A DNA stretch of 64,000 bases from Candidatus Dormiibacterota bacterium (lineage in GTDB: Bacteria; Vulcanimicrobiota; Vulcanimicrobiia; Vulcanimicrobiales; Vulcanimicrobiaceae): positions 1 to 64,000 of the forward strand of contig DATKRS010000009.1 of the NCBI GenBank assembly GCA_035532035.1, given 5' to 3'. Shown here one piece after another: positions 29,203 through 38,652 of the stretch. Numbering within the stretch: the stretch's first letter is position 1; every line of letters begins with the position of its first letter. A program made the position numbers and the translations under genes. The notes below the pieces were generated by a model. It did no database searches. It saw only the letters and a program-made list of their open reading frames with translations, and was not told where the DNA came from.

Positions 29203-30045
29203 TTACGCCGCGATCAGTGCGACGCCCACGAGCGCGAGCAGCACGCCCCAGCGCTGAACCCGCTGCAGGCGTTCGCGCAAGACGAGCCACGCGAGCACGA
29301 CCGTGGAGGCGGGATAAAGACCCGTCAAGACCGACGCGATAGAAACGTAGCCGGCACGTGCCGAAAGCACGAAGAACGCATTCGCCGCCATGTCGAGAAC
29401 GCCGCACAGGACGATCAGCGGCAACACGGGGACGCTCGTCCGCACGCTGCCGCGCAAGCCCGCGGCGATCGCCAGCAAGACGAGCACGGAGGCCGCACGG
29501 GCGGGCAGCAGAATGGCGACGCCGGACGCGGGGCTCGCGCGGCTCAAGAACAGGATGAAGCCGCCGATGATCAGGCCCGCGACGAGCGCTTCCCGCACGC
29601 CCTCGGTCGCGATCTCGCGCGTTCCACCTTCCCCTTCTTCAAAGGAAGCCGCGATCAGAACGACGGCGACGAGCGCCAGAAGCATGCCGGCGCCCTGCGT
29701 CACGTGAAGGCGCTCGCCGCGCACGAGGCTCGCGGCTACCGGCACCGCCGCGGCGAGCACCGCTGTGATGGGAGAGACGATGCCCATGCGCCCGATCGCG
29801 AGCGCGTGATAGAAGAGCGCGAGGCCGCTGCCGGCGCAAACCCCGGCGAGCGCGCCGAACAAGAGATCCCCTCGCGTCAGCCGCCAATGCGTAAACGCGA
29901 GAATTACAAAGAGCGCGAGCAAACCCGCTAGCTGCGAGATGATGGTGACGGCGAAGACCGCGCTGCGGCGCGCCGCCACGCCGCCGCAGAAATCGGCTGC
30001 GCCGTAAAAGACCGCCGCGAGCAGTCCGTAAACGACGGCAGCCAC
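29203..30045 (-). CDS. EamA/DMT-family transporter
   Basis: 280 residues with ten hydrophobic helices arranged as two EamA repeats (first: VVYGLLAAVFYGAADFCGGVAAR; second begins near REALVAGLIIGGFILFLSRA). It is a member of the drug/metabolite transporter superfamily, which exports amino acids, nucleotides or other small metabolites. No motif fixes the substrate. GTG start 13 bases after the RNase J stop, so it is probably co-transcribed with it. Confidence 0.85.
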   Translation of the reverse strand: MAAVVYGLLAAVFYGAADFCGGVAARRSAVFAVTIISQLAGLLALFVILAFTHWRLTRGDLLFGALAGVCAGSGLALFYHALAIGRMGIVSPITAVLAAAVPVAASLVRGERLHVTQGAGMLLALVAVVLIAASFEEGEGGTREIATEGVREALVAGLIIGGFILFLSRASPASGVAILLPARAASVLVLLAIAAGLRGSVRTSVPVLPLIVLCGVLDMAANAFFVLSARAGYVSIASVLTGLYPASTVVLAWLVLRERLQRVQRWGVLLALVGVALIAA

Positions 30046-30058
30046 GACGCTCGGGTGG

Positions 30059-31792
30059 TTAGACTTCCATCACGAGCGGAATGACCACCGGCCGGCGCTT
30101 CGTCCGCGAGTAGATCGCTTTGCTGAGCGTGTCTCGCAGGTGTTCCTTCACGGTGCCGGGGTCGCGCATGCCTTCGACGGAGATCGCGTCGAGCGACGCG
30201 CGCAGCTCCGTGCGAAGCTCCTCGAGAACGCCGTCGGCTTCAGGTAAGTAGAAGACGCCTCTTGCGACGACGTCCGGCCCCGCGGTAACGCGCGCCTCTT
30301 CGGCGTCGATGGCGACGACGACGAGCACGATGCCATCGCCGGCGAGCGCGCGCCGATCGCGCAGCACCGCTTCGCCGATGTCGCCGATGCCCGACCCGTC
30401 GACGAGGACGTTTCCGCCGTACGCCTTCCCGACTTTGTCGCCGTACTCGAGCGTGAACTCTAGCACGTCGCCGTCTTCGGCGACGAAGACGTTCCCCGCC
30501 TCGACTCCCGTTCGCACCGCCAGCTTCCCGTGCTGGACGAGCATGCGATATTCGCCGTGGATCGGGACGAAGAACTCGGGGCGGACGAGATTGAGCATGA
30601 GGAGCAGCTCTTCTTGCGACGCATGCCCGGAGACGTGGGAGCGCCCGTCGGTACCGTGCACGACGGTCGCACCAAGCTTGTAGAGATTGTTGATCGTCCG
30701 GTACACGGACTTCTCGTTGCCGGGAATCGGCGTCGCGCTCACGACGACCGTGTCGCCCGAGACGATGCGCAATCGGTTATGGTCGCGAACCGACATGCGC
30801 GTAAGGCCGCTCATCGGCTCGCCTTGCGAGCCGGTCGTCATCACGACGATCTGCTCGGGAGGCAGCTCCTCGAGCTGCTCGGCCTTCATTGCCGTCCCGG
30901 GCGGAATGCGCAGGTGCCCGAGCTCGGTCGCGAAGTGCACGACGTTCTGCAGCGACCGGCCCAGGAAGACGATCTTTCGCCCGAAGCGCTCCGCTTGGTC
31001 GATGACCTGCTGGATGCGCGGAACGTTCGACGCAAACGAGGCGACGATGATGCGGCCCTTCGCGCGCGCAAAGATCGCCGCGAACGCCTCGCCGACGATC
31101 CGCTCGGAGAGCGTGTGGCCCGGTCGCTCGGCATTCGTCGAATCCGAGAGCATGCAGAGCACGCCTTCTTCGCCGACCCGCGCGATGCGCGAGAAGTCCG
31201 CGGGACGCCCGTCGATCGGCGTTTGGTCGAACTTGAAGTCGCCGGTGTGGAAGACGATGCCGGCAGGCGTGCGCAGCGCGAGCGCGCAGGCTCCCGCAAC
31301 CGAGTGGTTGACGTGAATGAACTCCGCCTCGATGCTGCCGAATCGTACGCGCTCGCCGGGAACGACCGTACGAAAGTCGACGTCGCCGAGCTTGTGCTCG
31401 CGCGACTTGGCCTTGATGAGCGCGATCGAGAGCGCGGTGCCGATAACCGGGATCCTCACGAACTCTTTCGCGAAATACGGAATCCCGCCGATGTGATCTT
31501 CGTGTCCGTGCGTTACGAGCAACGCGCGAAGCTTGTCCGCTCGCTCGCGGACGTAGCTGAAGTCGCTGATGACGATATCGACGCCGTACATCTCCTCGTC
31601 GGGAAACATGAGGCCGCAATCGACGACGACGAGGTCGTCGTTCGTTTCGATGACGGTCATGTTGCGGCCGATTTCACCGCATCCGCCCAGCGGCACGACG
31701 CGAACGTACGGCTCGTCCGGCGGCGCGGCGATCACCAGCTCCCTTGTTGCGGAGGCCGAGGCGCGTGAGGAATCGTTGGAGGTATTGCTCAT
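30059..31792 (-). CDS. rnj: ribonuclease J
   Basis: Metallo-beta-lactamase/beta-CASP ribonuclease with endo- and 5'-3' exonuclease activity in RNA decay and maturation. The zinc motif HGHEDH, GDFKFD and the beta-CASP motifs (SDSTNAE, ASFASNVPRIQQVID, TGSQGEPMSGL, SGHASQEEL, PIHGEYRML) are present. The C-terminal 100 residues form the RNase J-specific domain. The ATG at 31792 was preferred over upstream starts; the first 30 residues are Ser/Thr-rich. Its start codon overlaps that of the divergent gene. Confidence 0.95.
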   Translation of the reverse strand: MSNTSNDSSRASASATRELVIAAPPDEPYVRVVPLGGCGEIGRNMTVIETNDDLVVVDCGLMFPDEEMYGVDIVISDFSYVRERADKLRALLVTHGHEDHIGGIPYFAKEFVRIPVIGTALSIALIKAKSREHKLGDVDFRTVVPGERVRFGSIEAEFIHVNHSVAGACALALRTPAGIVFHTGDFKFDQTPIDGRPADFSRIARVGEEGVLCMLSDSTNAERPGHTLSERIVGEAFAAIFARAKGRIIVASFASNVPRIQQVIDQAERFGRKIVFLGRSLQNVVHFATELGHLRIPPGTAMKAEQLEELPPEQIVVMTTGSQGEPMSGLTRMSVRDHNRLRIVSGDTVVVSATPIPGNEKSVYRTINNLYKLGATVVHGTDGRSHVSGHASQEELLLMLNLVRPEFFVPIHGEYRMLVQHGKLAVRTGVEAGNVFVAEDGDVLEFTLEYGDKVGKAYGGNVLVDGSGIGDIGEAVLRDRRALAGDGIVLVVVAIDAEEARVTAGPDVVARGVFYLPEADGVLEELRTELRASLDAISVEGMRDPGTVKEHLRDTLSKAIYSRTKRRPVVIPLVMEV

Positions 31793-32072
31793 GCTCGTTC
31801 TACGTCGCGTCCTTGCAGCGATCATCGTCGTCCTCCTCTTCAGCGGCGCCACGCCGCGACCGCGAACGCCGGAGGAACTCTACGCGCGGCGCGCGCTGCG
31901 GCGGGCCCGCCTCATCATCGAGCTGCGGCTGCTCGAGTTTCGCAAGGAGCGCCTGGAGTGCGTCCGCAGCGCGATTCTTCGCAATCTGCCGCCCGATCTT
32001 CGGCCTTCCGGCCGTATCGCCGAAGGCACTCGCACGCCTGATCCTGAAACTTGCGCCGAACTTTTGCGGTAA
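31791..32072 (+). CDS. small secreted or anchored protein
   Basis: 93 residues: MLVLRRVLAAIIVVLLFSGA looks like a signal peptide or anchor. A strongly charged helix follows (ELYARRALRRARLIIELRLLEFRKERLE). GGAGG lies about nine bases before the ATG, which is good support for translation. The ATG shares the CATG palindrome with the RNase J start on the other strand. The next gene begins 10 bases after the stop. No family recognised. Confidence 0.5.
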   Translation: MLVLRRVLAAIIVVLLFSGATPRPRTPEELYARRALRRARLIIELRLLEFRKERLECVRSAILRNLPPDLRPSGRIAEGTRTPDPETCAELLR

Positions 32073-32082
32073 AGGAGCAGCG

Positions 32083-32805
32083 ATGGACCCTGCCAAGAGC
32101 ACGTCGGCGAGCGGCTTGCAGACCGTGGTCGATGTCATTCTCGCACCCTCGACGGCGTTCGAGCGCCTGCGCACCGCGCCGACGTGGGGTTGGGCGTTCC
32201 TCATCACCCTCGTACTCTATGCGCTCGCGTCGTATCTCATCACTCCGGCGATCGTCCACGGGTTTCAGACGGGCTGGCCCGCCATGGTAGCCGGCGATCC
32301 GCGCATGGCGCAGCTCTCGCCCGACAAACTGCAGCAAGCGCTCTCGTTCACACTGTGGATCCTGCATTTCACGTGGCTCCTCTCGATCGTCGGAACGCCT
32401 GTTGCAATCTTCTTTACGACGATCGTCATGCTCGTCTTCAATGCCGTCGGGCGCGGCTCGGCGTCCTTCTCGATGCTATGGGCAACGGCGGCGAACGTCA
32501 GCGTGCCGACGCTCGGGTTGGCCGGCGCGGTCCTGGCCGTTATCGTCCTTCTGCGCGGCGCGGATAGCTTCGGCTCCACGATGGCGGTAACCGAGGCGCT
32601 TCCGTCGCTCGCGTGGCTCGTCCCATCCGCCGGAGCCAAGGTCGTCGCTTTTCTCTCCGCGTTCAGCGTCTTTCAGATATGGGGAGCCGTGCTGCTCTAC
32701 ATCGCGATGCGCGTAACCGCGCGCGTCGGCGCGGTGCCGGCGGTATTGACGGCCCTTCTGCTACCCATCTGCGCGGGAATCTTTGCCTCGTTCGGCGCTC
32801 ACTAG
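32083..32805 (+). CDS. Yip1-domain-like membrane protein
   Basis: 240 residues with five to six hydrophobic helices. The opening VVDVILAPSTAFERLRTAPTWGWAFLI is typical of bacterial Yip1/YIF1-type membrane proteins (an amphipathic segment with P-x-x-A/T-F, then a helix). The function of this family in bacteria is unknown. AAGGAG precedes the ATG by seven bases. It leads into the export operon, whose next gene starts 13 bases after its stop. Confidence 0.75.
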   Translation: MDPAKSTSASGLQTVVDVILAPSTAFERLRTAPTWGWAFLITLVLYALASYLITPAIVHGFQTGWPAMVAGDPRMAQLSPDKLQQALSFTLWILHFTWLLSIVGTPVAIFFTTIVMLVFNAVGRGSASFSMLWATAANVSVPTLGLAGAVLAVIVLLRGADSFGSTMAVTEALPSLAWLVPSAGAKVVAFLSAFSVFQIWGAVLLYIAMRVTARVGAVPAVLTALLLPICAGIFASFGAH

Positions 32806-32825
32806 GAGTTTGTCGGGCGTGGGCC
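32802..32825 (-). repeat. dispersed repeat core, divergent copy C
   Basis: CTAGGAGTTTGTCGGGCGTG and the four bases after it match, in reverse complement, the right half of the 17458 and 21062 repeats with a few mismatches. It spans the Yip1 stop codon and the AGGAG site of the next gene. A similar 24-base run lies inside the first codons of rimO (17334-17357). Confidence 0.5.
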
Positions 32826-34243
32826 GGTTCGTTCTCGCGCTCGCCTGCGCCGCGATGGCGGTTGCTCCGGCAGTCGCCGACGCGCGCGCTCCGATAACGC
32901 TGCAGCAAGCCGTTTCGTACGCGCTCGCGCACGATCCGACGGTCGCCGCAAAATACGCCGCGGTCACGACGCAAGCGCACGCCGTCGCGGTGCAAGAGGG
33001 CCAGACGTTCCCCACCGTCAACGGCACGCTGCAGAGCATCCTGCAGAAGCAATCGAACTACGGCGGTGTCTACCAGCTCATCGGCGCTACGCCGCAGTCG
33101 AACTTCAGCCAGAACACCGCTTCGATTGGAACGAGCTACACGCTCAACGCCGCCGGCTTGGGCCTGATCCAGCTCGCCGCCGCAAACGCAACGCTCGCGT
33201 CGGCACGCGAGGACCTGGCACGCAGCGAGGATCTCGTCGCAAGCAACGTCACCGGCGCCTTCTTCGACGTCGCACAGAAGGTCGCGCTCGTGGCGCTCGA
33301 TCGCTCCGATCTCTCGTATCAAAACGCACTCGTTTCTGCGGCACGCCTTAAAGAGCGAGCCGGAGTGGTTGCCGGCGTCGACGTGTTGCGCGCGCGGGTC
33401 GCGCAAGCGAAGAGCGCCTCGACGCTGGTCGGCGCCAAGGCCGACGCAGACAACGCGCGCGAAGCTCTCGCGCACACCGTCGGCCTTGCTCTCACCACGC
33501 CGTTTGCGATCCCTTCGGCCATTCCGGAGCCGCCGCTGCCCGACGGCACGATCGGCACGCTCGCGAGCATCGCGATGGCGCAGCGGCCCGACGTCGTCTC
33601 GGCGCGCAAGGCGTTGCTGAGCGCGCGAGAGACGCGCCGCGGATGGCTGCGCGAGTTCTTCCCGTCGCTGCAGATCTCGGCCAGCTTCGGAAACCAGTAC
33701 TCTCCGACCGAGACGGTCACGCTGCAGCAAGAATTGGACGCGCAAATTGCCCAACAGAATCAGCTGCGGGCGGCGCTTCACCTACCCCCGCTGCCGTTTC
33801 CCATCGTGCCGCGCGGCAGCCCCGGCTTCTGGCAGATCGGGTTGACGAGCACCTTCACGCTGCCGATCGTCGACTACGGGCAGCGCCGCACCGAGCGCGT
33901 CAACGACGAAGCGCAAGTGGCCTCCGCGGAGGCGACGCTTGCGTCGGCCGTTTCCCAAGCCGAAGTCGACGTGCGCAAGCAGTATCGCGCCGCACGGACG
34001 GCGCAGGCGCAGCTTGCGTACGCTAAGCAGGAGGCCGCGCTCGGAGCTGAGTCCGCGCGCATCGCGCAGCTGCAGTATCGTAGCGGCGTCATCGCGCTCG
34101 CAGACGTCTTTCAAGCGCAACAGACCTCCGTACAGGCGCAAACGGACCTCATCGATGCGCGCGTGGCGTACGTAGACGCGCTCGTCGCACTGCGCGTAGC
34201 CGTCGGCACGTATGGTCCGCTCTCGGCGGTCGCAGATCTCTAG
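32819..34243 (+). CDS. TolC-like outer-membrane efflux channel
   Basis: Outer-membrane channel of the OEP/TolC family that completes a tripartite exporter. A signal peptide (FVLALACAAMAVAPAVADA) follows a GTG at 32819, which has AGGAG about nine bases upstream; an ATG at 32783 inside the previous gene is the alternative. Two repeats of long coiled-coil helices are visible, beginning ITLQQAVSYALAHDPTV and GTLASIAMAQRPDVVSA, each ending in a VDVLRARVAQA or ADVFQAQQTSV segment. About 474 residues, normal length. First of five export genes in a row. Confidence 0.9.
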   Translation: MGRFVLALACAAMAVAPAVADARAPITLQQAVSYALAHDPTVAAKYAAVTTQAHAVAVQEGQTFPTVNGTLQSILQKQSNYGGVYQLIGATPQSNFSQNTASIGTSYTLNAAGLGLIQLAAANATLASAREDLARSEDLVASNVTGAFFDVAQKVALVALDRSDLSYQNALVSAARLKERAGVVAGVDVLRARVAQAKSASTLVGAKADADNAREALAHTVGLALTTPFAIPSAIPEPPLPDGTIGTLASIAMAQRPDVVSARKALLSARETRRGWLREFFPSLQISASFGNQYSPTETVTLQQELDAQIAQQNQLRAALHLPPLPFPIVPRGSPGFWQIGLTSTFTLPIVDYGQRRTERVNDEAQVASAEATLASAVSQAEVDVRKQYRAARTAQAQLAYAKQEAALGAESARIAQLQYRSGVIALADVFQAQQTSVQAQTDLIDARVAYVDALVALRVAVGTYGPLSAVADL

Positions 34244-34259
34244 TGGCGAAAGGAAACGG

Positions 34260-35552
34260 ATGCGTCAGCGTAACCTCTTGATCGTTCTCGCCGCGCTCGT
34301 CGTGCTAATAGCGATTGCCGTCTTCGCTCGCGGCGGGCACCAGCGGGGACTGGTCGTCACGACCGCGACCGTAACGTACGGCCCATTCGTCGTGAAGCTC
34401 GCCGAGAACGGCGTCGTGATGAGCCCCCATTCCGAGACGGTCCCATCGCTCGTCGCGGGCAACTTGCAGAGCCTCAACGTCCACGACGGCGATCGGGTCT
34501 ATGCCGGAGAGCTGCTCGCCACCGTGTACAACCCGTCGCTTGCATACGCAGCGGCAGGATCGCAAGCCGACTACAGCTCCTCCGTCGCCGACGTTGGTAC
34601 GGCGCAGGTCAACGAACAGAACGCGCGCGTCCAGTACCAGGCGCAGGTCGACACCGCGAAGTCGAGCCTCGACTTGGCGCAGCGCATTTACAACGAAGAC
34701 GTCACGCTCTTCGACAATCAAGCGATCTCGCGAAATCAGCTCGACACCGATCGCTCAAAGCTCGATCAGGCGCGCGTCGCCTACCAGCAGGCGGTCGAGC
34801 AGCTCCGCCTCGGCGCGGTCAGCGGGTACGGTATCGCCAGCGTACGCACCGCGCAGGCGAACGCGCAAAAAGCCGCGATCCTCAACGCGCAGAATCAGCA
34901 GCAGCTTGCCTTCACGCGCATCTCGGCACCCTTCGACGGGATCATTCAAAGCGTCGCAGCCGACGCGACCGACCCGCTTCGCCCGATTCGCGTCGGCGCG
35001 CCGGTGTCGGCGGGCCAAGCACTCTTCACGATCTCCGCAAACGAGCGCTACATCGTGCGCGCGGAAGTCGACGAGCAGGACATCATCAACGTTCGCGTCG
35101 GGCAGAGCGCGACCGTCACCGGGGAAGATTTCCCAGGTCATGCGATACAGGGGCACGTCACGCAGATCGCGCCGATCGCAACGAAGTCGACCGACACGAC
35201 GAGCACCGCGAAGCAGGTGCTCACGACGATTCAACTGGACACGTCGCCGGCATTCCTGAAAGACGGGATGAACGCCGACGTCGACATCCTCACGACCGAT
35301 CTTCGCCGCGTGCTGAGCGTTCCCAACGCCGCGATCTCGACGCAAAACGGCGCGAGCTACGTGTTCGTGGTCAGCCACGGCGTGGCGCACAAGCGGCGGG
35401 TCACGACGGGGGCCCTCGGCGACACGCGCACCGTCATCGTCTCGGGGCTCTCGCCCGGCGAGAGGGTCGTGGCGCAGCAGTATCCGACGCTCTCCGACGG
35501 CGCCCACGTCGCGCCCACGACGAGCCCGTCTCCGCTCCCGCTGTCGACCTAA
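34260..35552 (+). CDS. HlyD/MacA-like periplasmic adaptor
   Basis: Membrane-fusion protein joining an inner-membrane ABC exporter to the TolC channel. One N-terminal helix (LLIVLAALVVLIAIAVFA), a lipoyl-like half (VPSLVAGNLQSLNVHDGDRVYAGELLATVYN), a helical hairpin of about 120 residues rich in Gln/Ala, the second lipoyl half (FTRISAPFDGIIQSV), then a beta-barrel and membrane-proximal domain (GDTRTVIVSGLSPGERVV). ATG at 34260 with GGAAACGG upstream. It lies between the channel and the two permeases. Confidence 0.92.
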   Translation: MRQRNLLIVLAALVVLIAIAVFARGGHQRGLVVTTATVTYGPFVVKLAENGVVMSPHSETVPSLVAGNLQSLNVHDGDRVYAGELLATVYNPSLAYAAAGSQADYSSSVADVGTAQVNEQNARVQYQAQVDTAKSSLDLAQRIYNEDVTLFDNQAISRNQLDTDRSKLDQARVAYQQAVEQLRLGAVSGYGIASVRTAQANAQKAAILNAQNQQQLAFTRISAPFDGIIQSVAADATDPLRPIRVGAPVSAGQALFTISANERYIVRAEVDEQDIINVRVGQSATVTGEDFPGHAIQGHVTQIAPIATKSTDTTSTAKQVLTTIQLDTSPAFLKDGMNADVDILTTDLRRVLSVPNAAISTQNGASYVFVVSHGVAHKRRVTTGALGDTRTVIVSGLSPGERVVAQQYPTLSDGAHVAPTTSPSPLPLST

Positions 35553-35565
35553 GGGAAGCTCTAGC

Positions 35566-36759
35566 GTGCATCGCATCCTCGCATACCTCGAGGAAGCCGT
35601 GACGTCGCTGTGGCGCAATCGCATGCGATCGCTGCTGACGATGCTCGGGATGATCATCGGAAGCGCGTCGATCATCACGGTCTTCGGAATCAGCCGCGCG
35701 ACGACCAGCGGCATCGCGAGCACGTTTGGCTCCTTCGGAACCTTTCCGGTCATCGTACAGGCCGATCCCGCGCAAGACTATCCTTCGATCGCACAGATCC
35801 ACTACGCCGACGTTCGCCCGGTCGCGCGGGCCTTGCAAGGCATCACGCCGTGGGTGATTCCCGAATGGAACCGCACGTATCTCACGACGTTCGGCAACAA
35901 GCACGACTACCCGTCGGTCGTTGCGACGAGCGGCTTTCACGACGACGGGATCGCGATGCAGCAAGGCCGTAAGCTGAGCCAAGAAGACGTCTCCACCGCC
36001 GCGCACGTCTGCGTGATCACCGCGGATCTCGGCGCGGAGTACTTCGGAACCGGAAATGCCCTTGGAAACTACTTGCGCATCAACGGCGGTCGCTACCGCG
36101 TCGTGGGCGTGTACTCGAACATTCGCGGCTCCTTCCTCAACTCGCTGGTCGGCAGCAGCACGGTTGCGATTCCGTACACGACGTTTCACCGCGACGTCGA
36201 TCCCTCGCCGCCGGACTATATCTTGATCTACGCGCCGAGCGGAACGGAGGAAACGGCTGGAAAGCTCGCGATTGGCGCGCTGCAGCGCATTCACGGCCCC
36301 GGCGCCAAATACGTGACGCAAAACACGGCCGATTTGATCAAATCTTTCGAGAACGTTTTGAACATCGTGGGGGTGGGCCTCGCAGCGATCGGAGGCGTCG
36401 CTCTGATTGTCGCCGGTATCGGCATCATGAACATCATGCTGGTCTCGGTCACCGAGCGCACGCGCGAGATCGGCATTCGCAAGGCGGTCGGCGCCAGCCG
36501 TAACGACATCGCCCTCCAATTCCTCATGGAGTCCGTCGTGCTCGCGCTCGTCGGCGGCGGCATCGGCATGGTGATCGGCGTTCTCGTCACCGTCGGGGGC
36601 GCGTCGCTGCTCTCCCAACAGCTCGGCGAGATGATCATCCCGTACGTGTTCATCGTGAGCCTCGCCGTCGGCTTTTCGATCGTCGTCGGCGTGCTCTTCG
36701 GGACCTATCCGGCATTACGCGCCGCACGCCTCGACCCGATCGAGGCGCTTCGCGCATGA
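35566..36759 (+). CDS. MacB-like ABC permease, subunit 1
   Basis: 397 residues, FtsX/MacB topology: first helix (RSLLTMLGMIIGSASIITVFG), a periplasmic MacB_PCD domain of about 230 residues, then three helices. VTERTREIGIRKAVGASRNDI between helices 2 and 3 is the classic coupling region. The C-terminus GTYPALRAARLDPIEALR is standard. GTG start. Unlike E. coli MacB it has no fused ATPase. The next gene is a second permease with a 4-base overlap. Confidence 0.92.
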   Translation: MHRILAYLEEAVTSLWRNRMRSLLTMLGMIIGSASIITVFGISRATTSGIASTFGSFGTFPVIVQADPAQDYPSIAQIHYADVRPVARALQGITPWVIPEWNRTYLTTFGNKHDYPSVVATSGFHDDGIAMQQGRKLSQEDVSTAAHVCVITADLGAEYFGTGNALGNYLRINGGRYRVVGVYSNIRGSFLNSLVGSSTVAIPYTTFHRDVDPSPPDYILIYAPSGTEETAGKLAIGALQRIHGPGAKYVTQNTADLIKSFENVLNIVGVGLAAIGGVALIVAGIGIMNIMLVSVTERTREIGIRKAVGASRNDIALQFLMESVVLALVGGGIGMVIGVLVTVGGASLLSQQLGEMIIPYVFIVSLAVGFSIVVGVLFGTYPALRAARLDPIEALRA

Positions 36760-37955
36760 TGTACGCGGCCGAAGCGCTGCGCGTGCTCCTTGCGAACAAG
36801 GTGCGGTCGCTCCTGACGGTCACCGGCCTGATCATCGGCGTCGGCGCGGTCGTCGCGATACTCGTTCTCGGCAAGAGCATGGGCGGAGCGGTGAACGCGG
36901 CGCTTGGCAATGTCGCCGACAACTCGTTCATCATCTTTCCCAACACGACGCAACGCAACTCGACGATGGCGAGCATTCGGCTGAGCGATCTCGACGCGAT
37001 CAAGGCATCCATTCCGGGCATCGTCGACGCGCAGCCGCTGGGGTTCCACAGCGATCTCGTGCGCGCCGGCCACCAGCAGGCCCGGTACGGGATTTCGCCC
37101 GACGGGCCGATCCCGTTCAACACGACGCCGGTCGAGTACGGTCGCCGCTTCACCGACGCCGACGTCGCGACGGCGGCCCACGTGTGCGTCATCTCGAACG
37201 CCGTCTATCTCCGTCTCTTCCCAAACGGCGGCGACCCGACCGGAGAGAACATCTATGCCGGATCGCGGCGCTACGTCATCGTCGGCGTGCTGCAGCCGCC
37301 GCACCACGGGTTCATCAACGCGTCCTTCGGCTCGGACATTTCGATCCCGTGGACGACGTACGTACAGACGTACGTGCGCGGATCGACGGTCTTCGCGGGG
37401 CGCTTCATCGCCGCCAATCCCGCGGACATCCCCTCGCTGGAGCTCGCCGTGATGAACGCGCTACGTGCGCGCCATGGCGCAGCCCGCGGCCAACAGTATC
37501 AGACGTTCGACAAGGCCCAAATCACCCAGGGCATCAACGGTATCTTCAACGCGATGACGATGGTCGTCGCGTTGATCGGCGCCGTCTCGCTCGTCGTCGC
37601 GGGAATCGGCGTCATGAACATCATGCTCGTCTCGGTCGCCGAGCGCACACGCGAAATCGGCGTGCGAAAGGCCATCGGAGCGCGCGCATCGCAGATCCTC
37701 GCGCAGTTCTTCGTCGAGTCGCTCTTGCTCTGCGGCAGCGGGTGCGCCATCGGACTTGCGATCGGCCTCGCGATCGGTCAAGCCGTGAATCAGTTCGCGA
37801 TCGTACGGCTCACGGGCGCGATCACGCCGATTCCGTGGCTCTCCGCCGTGGTGGTCGCAGCAGGCTTTGCGGTCGTCGCGGCGCTGGCGTTCGGCACGTA
37901 CCCGGCGTATCGCGCATCGCGACTCGATCCGATCGAGGCGCTACGCTATGAGTGA
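36756..37955 (+). CDS. MacB-like ABC permease, subunit 2
   Basis: 399 residues, paralogue of the preceding gene with the same layout: RSLLTVTGLIIGVGAVVAILVLG, a periplasmic domain, VAERTREIGVRKAIGARASQI, and GTYPAYRASRLDPIEALR at the end. The ATG overlaps the previous TGA. Two different permeases beside one ATPase suggest a heterodimeric membrane core; this is inference. The periplasmic domains differ clearly between the two, so they may not be redundant. Confidence 0.92.
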   Translation: MMYAAEALRVLLANKVRSLLTVTGLIIGVGAVVAILVLGKSMGGAVNAALGNVADNSFIIFPNTTQRNSTMASIRLSDLDAIKASIPGIVDAQPLGFHSDLVRAGHQQARYGISPDGPIPFNTTPVEYGRRFTDADVATAAHVCVISNAVYLRLFPNGGDPTGENIYAGSRRYVIVGVLQPPHHGFINASFGSDISIPWTTYVQTYVRGSTVFAGRFIAANPADIPSLELAVMNALRARHGAARGQQYQTFDKAQITQGINGIFNAMTMVVALIGAVSLVVAGIGVMNIMLVSVAERTREIGVRKAIGARASQILAQFFVESLLLCGSGCAIGLAIGLAIGQAVNQFAIVRLTGAITPIPWLSAVVVAAGFAVVAALAFGTYPAYRASRLDPIEALRYE

Positions 37956-38637
37956 CGCGCCGGTGGTCGCGCTACGCGGGATCGTCAAAGTATACTCGAC
38001 CGGCCCGCTCGAGCTGGAGGTCCTGCACGGCATCGATCTCACGATCGAACGCGGCGAGTACGTCGCAATCATGGGCCCGTCTGGCTCCGGCAAGTCCACG
38101 CTGATGAATCTCATCGGCTGCCTCGACCGGGCGACGCGGGGGCAGTATCTCCTCGACGGCATCGACGTCTCCGGCTTGGACGACAACGCGCTAGCCGAGA
38201 TTCGCCTGCACAAGCTGGGCTTTGTCTTTCAGGGTTTCAATCTGCTCGGCCGCGCCGACGCGCTGAGCAACGTCGCGCTTCCTCTCTTTTACGCAGGGAT
38301 GGCCCCGCGCGAGCGTAAGGCGCGCGCGATGGCCGTCATGACGGAGCTTGGGCTGGCAGACAGGGCAGGCCACAAGCCGAGCCAGCTCTCCGGGGGACAG
38401 CAGCAGCGAGTGGCGATCGCCCGGGCCCTCGTGAACGACCCCGCGGTTCTCCTGGCCGACGAGCCCACGGGGAACCTCGACTCCGCAACCAGCGAAGAAC
38501 TTCTGCAGGTTTTCAGGAATCTCAATGCTGTAGGGCGGACCATCGTCATGGTTACCCACGACGAGAACGTCGCCGCCCACGCCCGACGAATCGTTAGGCT
38601 CCGGGACGGGAACATTGTAGCGGACGCTCCGCGTTAG
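37948..38637 (+). CDS. MacB/LolD-type ABC ATPase
   Basis: 229 residues. Walker A GPSGSGKSTL, Q-loop FVFQGFNLL, signature LSGGQQQRVAIARAL, Walker B VLLADEPTGNLD and switch His in VTHDEN are all intact. It powers the two permeases just upstream. The ATG at 37948 overlaps the end of the second permease by eight bases, so the five genes from the channel on behave as one operon. Confidence 0.95.
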   Translation: MSDAPVVALRGIVKVYSTGPLELEVLHGIDLTIERGEYVAIMGPSGSGKSTLMNLIGCLDRATRGQYLLDGIDVSGLDDNALAEIRLHKLGFVFQGFNLLGRADALSNVALPLFYAGMAPRERKARAMAVMTELGLADRAGHKPSQLSGGQQQRVAIARALVNDPAVLLADEPTGNLDSATSEELLQVFRNLNAVGRTIVMVTHDENVAAHARRIVRLRDGNIVADAPR

Positions 38638-38652
38638 TTTGAGAGAGAGGGT

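Noticed and set aside
30530-31768. A 412-codon plus-strand frame opposite RNase J.
   Set aside because: RNase J is full length with intact zinc motifs; the plus frame is a shadow.
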